Positions 17,198 to 25,591 of a stretch of DNA of 64,000 nt are shown in pieces. Origin of the DNA: Candidatus Palauibacter polyketidifaciens (GTDB lineage Bacteria > Gemmatimonadota > Gemmatimonadetes > Palauibacterales > Palauibacteraceae); the NCBI RefSeq assembly GCF_947581785.1, contig NZ_CANPVO010000014.1:1-64000 (forward strand). Direction: 5' to 3'. The notes under the pieces are model-generated. The model searched no databases. It had not been told where the DNA came from and was given only the letters and a program-made list of their open reading frames with translations. The position numbers and the translations under genes were made by a program. The first letter of the stretch is position 1. The number at the start of each line of letters is the position of its first letter.

Positions 17198-19021
17198 GTG
17201 AGCCGTCCCCGATTCCGGTTCCCCCACGGCAGGATCCCCGGCGCCATGAGGATCGTCGCGCTCCTCGCGACGGCTTGCGGCGCCCAGCTGCCGACGGGCT
17301 TCGAGGTGGCCGGTCAGGCATCCGCGGCCTCGGAGCAGCGCACGGTCTCTCGTGCGGAGCGCCTTCGCGCGAGCGGGCGGACCGAGGAAGCCGCATCCGC
17401 CCTCCGCGAGCACCTGGAGCGGACGCCGGCGTCGGCGCGTGCGCTCGCATTGCTCGGCGAACTGGCCCTGGAGTCGGGTGAGTCCGCCGCGCTCGTCCCG
17501 TACGCCGAAGCCGCCGTTGTCGCGGCGCCTGACGGGGAGATCGCCCGGCTGTGGTGGGTGCGGGGACTGAACGGCGCGGGGATGCTCGATTCGGCCCTCG
17601 CCGTGAGCGACCGCTGGCTCGAAGAGGCCCCTCAACTCTCCGCGGCGCGGCTGGCCCGCGCCGACGTCCAGCTTGCGGCGGGAGATTCGGCGGGGGCGAT
17701 CCGGACGCTCGACGACGCGGCAGACCCCGGCAGGGAACTCCTCGCGCGCTTCGCCGAACTCCTCCTCGCGGTCGGAGACGGCGATCGCCTGGCTGCGGCC
17801 TGGGTCGGGCTTCTCTCCCTCACGCCGCCGGCGACGGACGAGGTCGAAGCGGGCCTCCGGGCGACCGGGGCCGAAGGGTCCGGCGCCCATGCGGCCTCCT
17901 TCGAGCGGCTGCGCGCGCGGCTCGCCGATCGGCGGGACCGGGCGTCCCGGGCGGGCGCCATCCTCGCGCTGCGGTTGGGGCGGGCAGCGGCGGCCCGGGC
18001 GCTGGTCGAGGCGGCGCCGACGCCGGACGATACCGAAGCCGCCGCTTTCCTGCGGGAGTACGTGCGCGAAGCGGAGGCGGCGGCGCTCCCCGGCGAGATC
18101 GCCTGGGCCGCGCGGCGGCTCGTCGACCTGAGCGCGCGATCAGTGGACCGCCTGCGCTGGCTCGCGCTTTCGGGCGACCAGGCGCTGGCCGCGGGAGATA
18201 CGGCGTCGGCGCGAGGGGTGCTGGAGGAACTGATGCGGGAGAGCGCTCCCGGCGACGGTCCTCATCAGCTGGCGTCGCGCCGCCTGTTCGGTCTTCTCGC
18301 GGCCAACCCCGCTTCGCTTGATGACGCGGCCTCGGTCCTCGACCGCTATGTGAGGCAGTACCCGGACTCCGCGGCGGCCGAGGCCGGGATGCGGGGGGAG
18401 CTCGCGCTCGGCCACGCCCGAGCCGGCGATCTCGGCACGGCGGAGGCGTTGGTCGCGGACGCGCGGGAACGGATTCGCGTCGCCTCGTCGGGGCGGCTCG
18501 ACGCCGCGGCGGCCCGGCTGGCGCTGTACGCGGGCCGGCCCGATTCCGCGCGGGAGCGGGCGAGCCGTAGCGTCCGCGAGGCGGAGATCGGAGCGGCCGA
18601 ACGCACGCGGCGCCTCCGGCTGCTGACTCTGGTGCAGGCGGCGGACACGGCGGAGATCCGCATCGTGGGCGCCGCCGCTCTCGGCCTCCTCGCCTCTCCC
18701 GAGGTGTTCGATCCGGGCCCGGCGCTCCGCGACCTGGCCGGCCGGCCGGCATCGAGCGGCCGGTCCGTTGTTCTGAGCTTCCTCGCGGACGCGGCCGCCG
18801 AGGCCGGGCAGGCCCGCATCGCCGGCGCCCTGCGGCGCCAGATCGTTCTTCAGCACCCGGGAAGCCCCGAGGCTCCGGCAGCTCTTCTGGATCTTGCACG
18901 CGCGTCCGCTCCCGCCGACGCCGCTTCCTGGCTCGAACAGCTCATCGTGGGGTATCCGCGGAGCGCCCTGGCGCCGGTCGCGCGCCGCATGCTCGCCGAA
19001 CTCGAGGGAGGAGGCCGATGA
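17198..19021 (+). CDS. Exported TPR-like repeat protein
   Basis: A 607-residue Ala/Arg-rich helical protein. The first 35-45 residues look like a signal peptide (FPHGRIPGAMRIVALLATACGAQL), so it probably acts in the periplasm. The body is made of degenerate helix pairs of TPR type (for example SRAERLRASGRTEEAASALREHLERTPASARALALLGELALESG near the N-terminus and PGSPEAPAALLDLARA near the end). No catalytic motif is seen. The GTG at 17198 has GGGAG seven bases upstream; an ATG at 17246 would also leave a signal peptide. Its stop overlaps the next start (ATGA). The neighbours suggest one envelope unit with the DUF4175-like protein. Confidence 0.75.
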   Translation: MSRPRFRFPHGRIPGAMRIVALLATACGAQLPTGFEVAGQASAASEQRTVSRAERLRASGRTEEAASALREHLERTPASARALALLGELALESGESAALVPYAEAAVVAAPDGEIARLWWVRGLNGAGMLDSALAVSDRWLEEAPQLSAARLARADVQLAAGDSAGAIRTLDDAADPGRELLARFAELLLAVGDGDRLAAAWVGLLSLTPPATDEVEAGLRATGAEGSGAHAASFERLRARLADRRDRASRAGAILALRLGRAAAARALVEAAPTPDDTEAAAFLREYVREAEAAALPGEIAWAARRLVDLSARSVDRLRWLALSGDQALAAGDTASARGVLEELMRESAPGDGPHQLASRRLFGLLAANPASLDDAASVLDRYVRQYPDSAAAEAGMRGELALGHARAGDLGTAEALVADARERIRVASSGRLDAAAARLALYAGRPDSARERASRSVREAEIGAAERTRRLRLLTLVQAADTAEIRIVGAAALGLLASPEVFDPGPALRDLAGRPASSGRSVVLSFLADAAAEAGQARIAGALRRQIVLQHPGSPEAPAALLDLARASAPADAASWLEQLIVGYPRSALAPVARRMLAELEGGGR

Positions 19022-20313
19022 AGGCCAAGACGAAACGATGCCGCGTTCGGCGCCGCCTCGCGCGCGGCTTCCTGCTGGCAGGCCTCGCCTCGCTCGCGGG
19101 CGCCTCGGGGCTCCGAGCGCAGCTTCTCGTCCCCATGGACCGTGAACAGGAGAACCACCTCAAGGCCTACGGGTACGTGTTCGGCGCGCTCTCGGAGGGT
19201 CAGTCGGCCGAATGGCTCCTGAATTACCGCTCCGGGTCTTTTCTCGTGTCGGACGCACCGTCCAACCGCCGGCGGGCCGCGCTCATGGGCGTGACCGTGG
19301 AGACGCTCGACGGTTCCGATGTGGCGAGGATCCGCCGCGAGATCGAAACGCAGAACATGGAAACCGTGCCCCTGGAGAAGGCGCCCACGATCGCGGTCTA
19401 CACGCCGCCCAACAGCTCGCCGTGGGACGATGCCGTGACGATGGCGCTCGAATACGCCGAGATTCCCTATGAGCAGATCTGGGACCGTGAGGTGCTCTCC
19501 GAGGAACTGGAGAACTTCGACTGGCTGCACCTCCATCACGAAGACTTCACGGGGCAGTATTCGAAGTTCTACCTGACTTATGCTTCCGCGGCCTGGCTGC
19601 AGGAGGAAGTCGCGCGCAACGAGGCGATCGCGCGCGAACTCGGGTATCCGAACGTCCCGGCCCTGAAGAAGGCCGTCGCGGCCCGACTCCGGAACTACAT
19701 CGAGGGCGGCGGTTTCCTGTTTGCCATGTGCACGGCGACGGAAACGCTGGAACTCGCCCTCGCCGCGGCGAGGACCGACATCGCCGCCTCCTTCGCGGAC
19801 GGATCGCCTCCCGATGCGGCGGCAAGCGAAAAGCTCCACTGGCCGGACGCTCTCGCCTTCCGCGATGCCGTCCTCGTGACGGACCCCACGCTCAGCGCCT
19901 TCAGCGATATCGACGGTCACCAGGTGAATACTCCGTGGAGGGTCGATCTCGGCAGCTTCTCGCTGTTCGAGTTCAGCGCAAAGTTCGATCCCGTTCCGGC
20001 GATGCTGACCCAGAACCATCGGCGCGTGCTGCCCGACTTCTACGGCCTCACGACGACGTTCCGCCGGGAACGTCTCCAGCCGGGCGTCACGGTGCTCGCG
20101 GAGGAGGATGCGCGCGGACGCGTGAAGTACCTGCACGGGAGCTTCGGCGAGGGCACTTTCACCTACCTCGGAGGCCACGACCCGGAAGACCCTCGCCACC
20201 TCATCGGCGATGCCCCGACGGATCTCGATCTCCACCGGCATTCCGCCGGCTATCGGCTGATCCTCAACAACGTCCTCTTCCCGGCCGCGAAGAAGAAGAA
20301 GCTGATCACATGA
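19018..20313 (+). CDS. Exported amidotransferase-fold protein (often labelled asparagine synthetase B)
   Basis: A 431-residue protein with a clear signal peptide (Arg-rich start, then LARGFLLAGLASLAGASGLRAQ). The mature part opens with LLVPMDREQENHLKAYG, continues with EWLLNYRSGSFLV and contains a FLFAMCTATETLELALA segment that resembles the nucleophile elbow of class I amidotransferase-like folds, plus FTYLGGHDPEDPRH. From memory, Bacteroidota homologues with the same PMD..Q.NHLKAYG opening are called asparagine synthetase B, but neither an N-terminal Cys nor an ATP-binding synthetase domain is visible, so that name is probably wrong. It is likely a periplasmic protein of unknown activity. 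It overlaps the TPR gene by 4 bp. Confidence 0.7.
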   Translation: MKAKTKRCRVRRRLARGFLLAGLASLAGASGLRAQLLVPMDREQENHLKAYGYVFGALSEGQSAEWLLNYRSGSFLVSDAPSNRRRAALMGVTVETLDGSDVARIRREIETQNMETVPLEKAPTIAVYTPPNSSPWDDAVTMALEYAEIPYEQIWDREVLSEELENFDWLHLHHEDFTGQYSKFYLTYASAAWLQEEVARNEAIARELGYPNVPALKKAVAARLRNYIEGGGFLFAMCTATETLELALAAARTDIAASFADGSPPDAAASEKLHWPDALAFRDAVLVTDPTLSAFSDIDGHQVNTPWRVDLGSFSLFEFSAKFDPVPAMLTQNHRRVLPDFYGLTTTFRRERLQPGVTVLAEEDARGRVKYLHGSFGEGTFTYLGGHDPEDPRHLIGDAPTDLDLHRHSAGYRLILNNVLFPAAKKKKLIT

Positions 20314-20388
20314 CGGTTCCGCCCCGGGCGGCTGGCCGGTCCGACGGCCACCACACCTGGCCCGGGACTTCGGCCGGCGAGTAGATCG

Positions 20389-21279
20389 GTGCCTCCCACT
20401 CGACCCCAGGCGTTCGCGGACCGGCGACGCGAACGGGAGCGTTCCGGGCGTCGGACGCTGGCGATGGGACTCCTCGCCTCGGTGCTCCTGCACATCCTGC
20501 TCCTGGTCGCGGTGGGGGGCGTCCGGGTCGATTCGCTTCCGTTCACGCTCCCGCCGATCGAGACCGTGCCCGCGCCCGACGCCCTCGTCGTGGTCGAAAT
20601 CGCGCCCACGTTGCCCGAGGACCTTCCGGAGGAGCCCCGGCCCGAACCGGTGCCGCCCCCCGAGGTGGAGCCTCCTCAGGTCGAACCCGAGCCGGAGGAG
20701 GAAGAGGAAGAGCCGGAGGAGGAGCAAGAAACGGTGGAGGAGGGAGATCCGCTCCAGCGCGCACCGGGGCTGATCGTCACCGGTGCACCGACGGCTCCTG
20801 AAGCGCCTCGGGGCCTGACCAACGCCTCGCGGCTCCGACTCCGCTTCAGCGACAGGCGGCTGTGGTTCGACCCGCAGTCCCCCCGGCTAATCGGGGAAAG
20901 GCTGGTCCAGTTCGCCCGGGCGGACAGCGCGGTCCGGGCGATTCTGCGCGATTGGCTTGACAGCCTCCAGCTCGAGGACGATGTGCGGCGTCGCGCGCGC
21001 GACTGGACCTTCGAGCGCGACGGGAAACGGTGGGGGTTCTCCGAGCAGGGGATCCATCTTGGCGATGTCACGATCCCCATACCCATCGGGTTCGCCCCCA
21101 CGGGGCCGCAAAGACGGGCTTACGAACAGGCGATCCGTGACCTGACGGCCATCCAGATCCAGAACCTTCGGGACGACGTGGAAGCCGCGGCCGCGGAGGC
21201 GAGGGCTCGCATGCGTGAGCGTTCCGAAGAGGAGGTCCGCCGGCGCGGTGACACCCTGCGCATCCGCGGGCCCCCGTAA
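20389..21279 (+). CDS. TonB-like N-terminal anchor protein with unrelated C-terminus
   Basis: A 296-residue protein with a single N-terminal helix (LAMGLLASVLLHILLLVAVGGV) preceded by a basic stretch, then a Pro/Glu-rich spacer (about residues 60-120, many PEP and EEE runs), the arrangement of TonB-type proteins spanning the periplasm. The C-terminal domain (RLRLRFSDRRLWFDPQSP through DVTIPIPIGFAPT) does not show the usual TonB fold motif, and the end is a charged helix. It may be a divergent energy transducer or a periplasm-spanning scaffold. The GTG start at 20389 is the only sensible one. It follows the exported amidotransferase-like gene after 75 bases. Confidence 0.62.
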   Translation: MPPTRPQAFADRRRERERSGRRTLAMGLLASVLLHILLLVAVGGVRVDSLPFTLPPIETVPAPDALVVVEIAPTLPEDLPEEPRPEPVPPPEVEPPQVEPEPEEEEEEPEEEQETVEEGDPLQRAPGLIVTGAPTAPEAPRGLTNASRLRLRFSDRRLWFDPQSPRLIGERLVQFARADSAVRAILRDWLDSLQLEDDVRRRARDWTFERDGKRWGFSEQGIHLGDVTIPIPIGFAPTGPQRRAYEQAIRDLTAIQIQNLRDDVEAAAAEARARMRERSEEEVRRRGDTLRIRGPP

Positions 21280-21410
21280 CCGTGCCGCGCCGCGCGGTTC
21301 CGAACGTGCGGCGCCCCCGTTAGACTGAGCCGCAGCCTGGACGCCGGGGGCCTCCCCGTCGGACCGATGGTTCTCCCGACACCGCAAACCCGTCAGTCAG
21401 GAGCCGCCCC

Positions 21411-24101
21411 TTGGGTGACTCTCAACCGTCCACCGAGCTTTCCTCCCGCTACGATCCCGCGGGGCTCGAACAGCCGATGTACGAGCGCTGGGTCGAGGCG
21501 GGGCTGTTTCACGTTCCGGCCGCGGACGTCGAGCGGCCCTACGTGATCGTGATCCCCCCGCCGAACGTCACCGCCGCGCTGCACATGGGTCACGGGCTCA
21601 ACAACACCCTGCAGGACGTCCTCATCCGTCGGCGGCGGATGCAGGGATACGACACCCTGTGGGTGCCGGGCACGGATCACGCCGGGATCGCGACGCAGAA
21701 CGTCGTCGAGCGGCAGCTGCGCGGAGACGGGCTCACACGCTTCGACTTCGGCCGGACAGATTTCGTCGCGCGCGTGTGGGAGTGGGTCGACGAGTACGGG
21801 GGACGGATCATCGACCAGCTGCGCACCATCGGGTGTTCCTGCGACTGGGAGCGGACGCGGTTCACGCTCGACGAGGGACTTTCCAACGCGGTGCGCGAGG
21901 TCTTCGTCCGCCTCTACGAGAAGGGCCTCATCTACCGCGGCCGTTACATCATCAACTGGTGTCCCCGCTGCCGCACCGCGCTCTCGAACGAGGAAGCGGA
22001 GCACCGCGACCTGGACGGCAAGCTCTACCGCCTGAAGTACCCGCTGGCCGACGGCGGACACGTGGAAGTCGCGACGACGCGGCCGGAGACGATGCTCGGC
22101 GATACGGGGCTCGCCGTCTCGCCCGGGGACGAGCGCTACCGGAACCTGGTCGGCCGGGAGGCGGAACTGCCGCTGGTCGGGCGGCCTCTCCCGATCGTGG
22201 CCGATGACCATGTCGACCCCGAGTTCGGGTCGGGCGTCGTGAAGGTGACGCCGGCCCACGATCCGAACGACTTCGAGATCGGACGGCGTCACGGGCTCGA
22301 AGCGCTGAACGTGATGACGGACGGGGGGGCCATGAATGACGCCGTCCCGGAGGCCTACCGCGGCCTGGACCGTTTCGAGGCGCGGAAGCGCGTCGTGGCG
22401 GACCTCGATGCGGGCGGCTGGCTCGTGGGCGTGGAGGACCATGCTCACGCCGTCGGGCGGTGCTATCGCTGCGACACCGTCGTCGAGCCGCGCCTGAGCC
22501 TCCAGTGGTTCGTTCGCATGAAGCCCCTCGCGGAACCGGGGCTCGCCGCCTACGAGAGCGGGGAACTTCGCTTCCACCCCCCGCGATTCGGCCGCGTGTA
22601 CCGCAACTGGATGGAGAACATCCGCGACTGGTGCATCAGCCGGCAGCTGTGGTGGGGACACCGGATCCCGGTCTGGTATTGCGATGTCCCCGAATGCGGC
22701 GAAGTGATCGTTTCCACCGGGGACCCGGATAACTGCCCCTCCTGCGGAGGCGAGCTGCGCCAGGACGAAGACGTGCTGGATACGTGGTTCAGCTCGTGGC
22801 TGTGGCCCTTCTCGACGCTGGGCTGGCCGGAGCGGACCGCGGACCTCCGGTCGTTCTATCCCACGGCGACGCTCGTCACGGCGCCCGAGATCCTCTTCTT
22901 CTGGGTGGCTCGCATGATCATGGCGGGCTTCGAGTTCATGGGAGAGTTGCCGTTCACCGATGTCCTGTTGAACGGGACGGTCCGGGACCACCTCGGCCGC
23001 CGCATGTCCAAATCTCTCGGGAACGGGGTTGATCCTCTGGAAGTTGTTGAACTGTATGGTGCTGATGCCATGCGCTTCACGCTCGTTCGAGGGTCTCCCC
23101 TCGGAACGGACATCCAGCTGGACAACGAGAATCTGGAAGCCGCCTTCCGTCCGGGGCGCAACTTCGCGAACAAGATGTGGAACGCGGCGCGGTTCGCGCT
23201 GCCGCACGCCCGCTGGGACGGTGAGAGGGACGCGCCGGAACCGACGGCGCTCGCGGACCGGTGGATCCGAAGCCGTCTCGCGCGGGTAGCGCACGAGATG
23301 GACGCGGCCTACGAAGGCTATCGTCTCCACGAGGCCGCGGAGGTCGGCCACTCGTTCGTGTGGGGAGATTTCTGCGACTGGTACCTGGAGTTGGCGAAGC
23401 ACCGGCTGAACGGAGACCGCGAATCGGCCCGGGACGTGGGACACACGCTGACGCGCGTGATGCGCGGCTGGCTTTCCCTCCTCCATCCGATCGTGCCCTT
23501 CGTCACGGAAGCGATCGCGGCGAGGTTGCCGGACGCAAACGCTGCGGGTTCGCTCGTCACGGGACCGTGGCCGGAATGCCCCGACGACTGGATCGACCCC
23601 GATGCGGATGCGGGAATCGAAGCGTTGCAGGAGTTTGTCGGGACGGTGCGGGCGCTGCGCGCGGAATACGGCGTGGAGCCGGGAACCCGGGTTCGCGTCA
23701 GGGTGACGGATCCGTCGCCGGCCCTGCGGTCGGCTCTGGGCGAGGAGGGAGGGAGCATCGCCCGCCTGGCGGGGCTGTCCGAAGTGGAGGGGGTCGCGGA
23801 GGACGCCGGCACGGCTTCCGTGGACGGAGCCGGGGCGCACGCCGTGCTCCGCTCGGGCGGGGGACTCTTCCTCCCGCTGGAGGGGGTCATCGACCTGGAA
23901 ACCGAACGGGGGCGCATCCGTGCGGAGCTGGAACGAACCGCCAATCTGCTCGCGCGGAGCCGCGGCAAGCTCGAAAACGCGGGCTTCCTCGGTAACGCGC
24001 CCGAGGTAGTCATCGCGCGGGAGCGGGAGAAAGTGACGTCGCTGGGAGCACAACGCACCCGTCTCGAGGAGAAGCTCCGATCGCTGCGGGCGGAAGTCTG
24101 A
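21411..24101 (+). CDS. valS: Valine--tRNA ligase
   Basis: An 896-residue class I synthetase that charges tRNA-Val. The HIGH motif appears as HMGHG in PPPNVTAALHMGHGLNNTLQD, the KMSKS motif as RMSKSLGNG, and the editing domain carries TTRPETMLGDTGLAV and NDFEIGRRHG. The final 65 residues form the Arg/Glu-rich coiled-coil tRNA-binding arm typical of ValRS. The TTG at 21411 with a GGAG site about eight bases upstream is the best start. The 131 bases before it hold no T-box motif that I can see. Confidence 0.97.
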   Translation: MGDSQPSTELSSRYDPAGLEQPMYERWVEAGLFHVPAADVERPYVIVIPPPNVTAALHMGHGLNNTLQDVLIRRRRMQGYDTLWVPGTDHAGIATQNVVERQLRGDGLTRFDFGRTDFVARVWEWVDEYGGRIIDQLRTIGCSCDWERTRFTLDEGLSNAVREVFVRLYEKGLIYRGRYIINWCPRCRTALSNEEAEHRDLDGKLYRLKYPLADGGHVEVATTRPETMLGDTGLAVSPGDERYRNLVGREAELPLVGRPLPIVADDHVDPEFGSGVVKVTPAHDPNDFEIGRRHGLEALNVMTDGGAMNDAVPEAYRGLDRFEARKRVVADLDAGGWLVGVEDHAHAVGRCYRCDTVVEPRLSLQWFVRMKPLAEPGLAAYESGELRFHPPRFGRVYRNWMENIRDWCISRQLWWGHRIPVWYCDVPECGEVIVSTGDPDNCPSCGGELRQDEDVLDTWFSSWLWPFSTLGWPERTADLRSFYPTATLVTAPEILFFWVARMIMAGFEFMGELPFTDVLLNGTVRDHLGRRMSKSLGNGVDPLEVVELYGADAMRFTLVRGSPLGTDIQLDNENLEAAFRPGRNFANKMWNAARFALPHARWDGERDAPEPTALADRWIRSRLARVAHEMDAAYEGYRLHEAAEVGHSFVWGDFCDWYLELAKHRLNGDRESARDVGHTLTRVMRGWLSLLHPIVPFVTEAIAARLPDANAAGSLVTGPWPECPDDWIDPDADAGIEALQEFVGTVRALRAEYGVEPGTRVRVRVTDPSPALRSALGEEGGSIARLAGLSEVEGVAEDAGTASVDGAGAHAVLRSGGGLFLPLEGVIDLETERGRIRAELERTANLLARSRGKLENAGFLGNAPEVVIAREREKVTSLGAQRTRLEEKLRSLRAEV

Positions 24102-24111
24102 CGCGCGCCGG

Positions 24112-24128
24112 GCCCGGAACCTCCGGGC
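24112..24128 (+). terminator. Weak hairpin after valS
   Basis: A perfect 7-bp stem (GCCCGGA / TCCGGGC) with a 3-base loop lies 10 bases after the valS stop. There is no following T-run, so it could slow or stop transcription only weakly, and read-through into the lipoprotein gene is likely. Confidence 0.35.
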
Positions 24129-24151
24129 AGGGGCCGGGAGCCCGCGCACGA

Positions 24152-25591
24152 TTGGTCGCGTTCATCGCCGACGGGAAGCTCCTTTCGGCGATCATGGCCC
24201 TCCTCATCACGCTGGCCTGCGCACGGGAGATGCCTCCGCCGGGCGCGCGGCCGGACGAGGTCCCGCCGTCCATCGTCCGCATCCGTCCCGCGCCGGATTC
24301 GACGGTCGTGGACTTCGACGGCGCGCTCGAAATCCGTTTCAGCGAACCGGTGCGGATACCGAACGGCCTTGCCAGGCAGATGTTCGTCACCCCGATGGAG
24401 GTGTACGAGGCGGAGACCGGATTCTCGGATCTGCGTCTTCGGCCGGAGGACGGGTGGCGGGACAGCGTCATGTACTGTTTCACGATTCCGACCGACGGGA
24501 TCAACGATCTCCTGCGCAACGGGATGGAAATCCCGGTCGAATTCTGCTTCTCCACGGGCGCGGAGATCCCCGAAACCATGGTCGAGGGAGAGGTGATCGA
24601 CGCACTGACGGCGCAACCGCTGGAGGAGGCGCGGGTCATCTTCTGGGCGGGTCCGGATTCCATTCCATACGGTGCCATCACGGACAGCATCGGAAGGTTC
24701 GCGGCGCGCGGGTTGCCGCCGGGCGAGTACGAGGCTTTCGGGTTCGTCGATCGCAATCGCAACATGATTCCCGATCGCGCGCTGGAGTCCCATGACAGCG
24801 CGTTCGTGTCGGCCTCGCCGGACTCGCTGACGGAGTTGAGGTTCGTCGTCGTGGCGCCGGACACCACGCCGCCCCTGCTCGCTCGCGCCCTCGTGGTGGG
24901 AAGCGAGACGGTGCAACTCGAATTCGATGACTACCTTCTCAATCCCCAACCGGAGGAACCCGGCCTCGCGATTCGGGACTCCGCGACCAACGAAATGCTG
25001 GAGATCGTGGCGAGCCTCATGGGTTCGGCCGACGAGGTGACGTTCCCCGCCGACTCCGCCGCGCTGGCGGACTCCGTGGCGGCGGCGGATTCCGCGGCCG
25101 TTGAGGACTCGGCCGCGGTCGCCGACACCGCGGAAGTGGAAGCCCCGAGCCCGGATTCCGTCGCCGGCGCGGCCTCCGACTCCATCGCGGAAGAGGATCC
25201 CGTCCTTCCCTCCAGGTTCATCACCGTGCGGCTCGGGGCGGCGCTCGACTCCGGGACATACCGGGTTGCGGTTACGGGCGTGGTGAACGTGCGCGGTCTC
25301 GCGGGAGGCGGCGATACGTCCTTCGTGGCGGAGCCGGAGCCCCCGGCTGCGGACTCCGTGGCCGTTGCGGACTCTGCCGCCGCCGAGGGTGATTCCGTAG
25401 CCGTGGAGCAGGATTCGGTGCCATCGGCGCCGGACACGCTCGACCTCCCCGGAGTCCCGCCGGACACTCTCGGGGCGCCGCCGGATACCGCCGCGGCGCC
25501 GCCGGACACGGTTGCGGCGCCACCGGACACCGTCGGGGCGCCGCCGGACACGGCTGGAGCCCCGCCGGACACGGTTCGACGGCGCGCATGA
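24152..25591 (+). CDS. Ig-like domain surface lipoprotein with Pro-Asp-Thr repeat tail
   Basis: A 479-residue protein with a hydrophobic signal region (LLSAIMALLITLAC) that may be lipidated at Cys. Next comes a bacterial Ig-like module of the Big_5 type (PPSIVRIRPAPDSTVVDFDGALEIRFSEPVRIP), then a carboxypeptidase-regulatory-like fold (VEGEVIDALTAQPLEEARVIFWAG ... GRFAARGLPPGEYEAFGFVDRNRN). The second half is low complexity: many ADS and EDS units, then a Pro-Pro-Asp-Thr heptad tail. Such proteins are usually exposed at the cell surface. The proposed start is a TTG at 24152; an ATG at 24194 is possible. The stop overlaps selA by 4 bp, which is odd for such unrelated functions. Confidence 0.78.
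   Translation: MVAFIADGKLLSAIMALLITLACAREMPPPGARPDEVPPSIVRIRPAPDSTVVDFDGALEIRFSEPVRIPNGLARQMFVTPMEVYEAETGFSDLRLRPEDGWRDSVMYCFTIPTDGINDLLRNGMEIPVEFCFSTGAEIPETMVEGEVIDALTAQPLEEARVIFWAGPDSIPYGAITDSIGRFAARGLPPGEYEAFGFVDRNRNMIPDRALESHDSAFVSASPDSLTELRFVVVAPDTTPPLLARALVVGSETVQLEFDDYLLNPQPEEPGLAIRDSATNEMLEIVASLMGSADEVTFPADSAALADSVAAADSAAVEDSAAVADTAEVEAPSPDSVAGAASDSIAEEDPVLPSRFITVRLGAALDSGTYRVAVTGVVNVRGLAGGGDTSFVAEPEPPAADSVAVADSAAAEGDSVAVEQDSVPSAPDTLDLPGVPPDTLGAPPDTAAAPPDTVAAPPDTVGAPPDTAGAPPDTVRRRA
25447..25580 (+). repeat. 21-bp coding repeats (APPDT heptads)
   Basis: Six or seven imperfect tandem units encode the pattern x-x-A-P-P-D-T, for example AAAPPDT, VAAPPDT, VGAPPDT and AGAPPDT, at the C-terminus of the Ig-like lipoprotein. 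The unit is seven codons, and the copies differ mostly at wobble and first positions. Length variation between strains would be expected. Confidence 0.85.

Noticed and set aside
21280..21410. T-box leader before valS
   Set aside because: No T-box GGTGG.ACCGCG motif and too short a region.
21393..24149. A 918-codon open frame on the minus strand opposite valS, and similar long frames opposite guaA, clpB, ctaD, ptsI and others
   Set aside because: High GC depletes stop codons in all frames. The valS strand has all family motifs, and the antisense products are rich in Arg, His, Asp and Pro with no domain.
25447..25580. Possible CRISPR-like array
   Set aside because: The 21-bp units are coding repeats in frame with the lipoprotein gene, with no constant spacers and no cas genes nearby.
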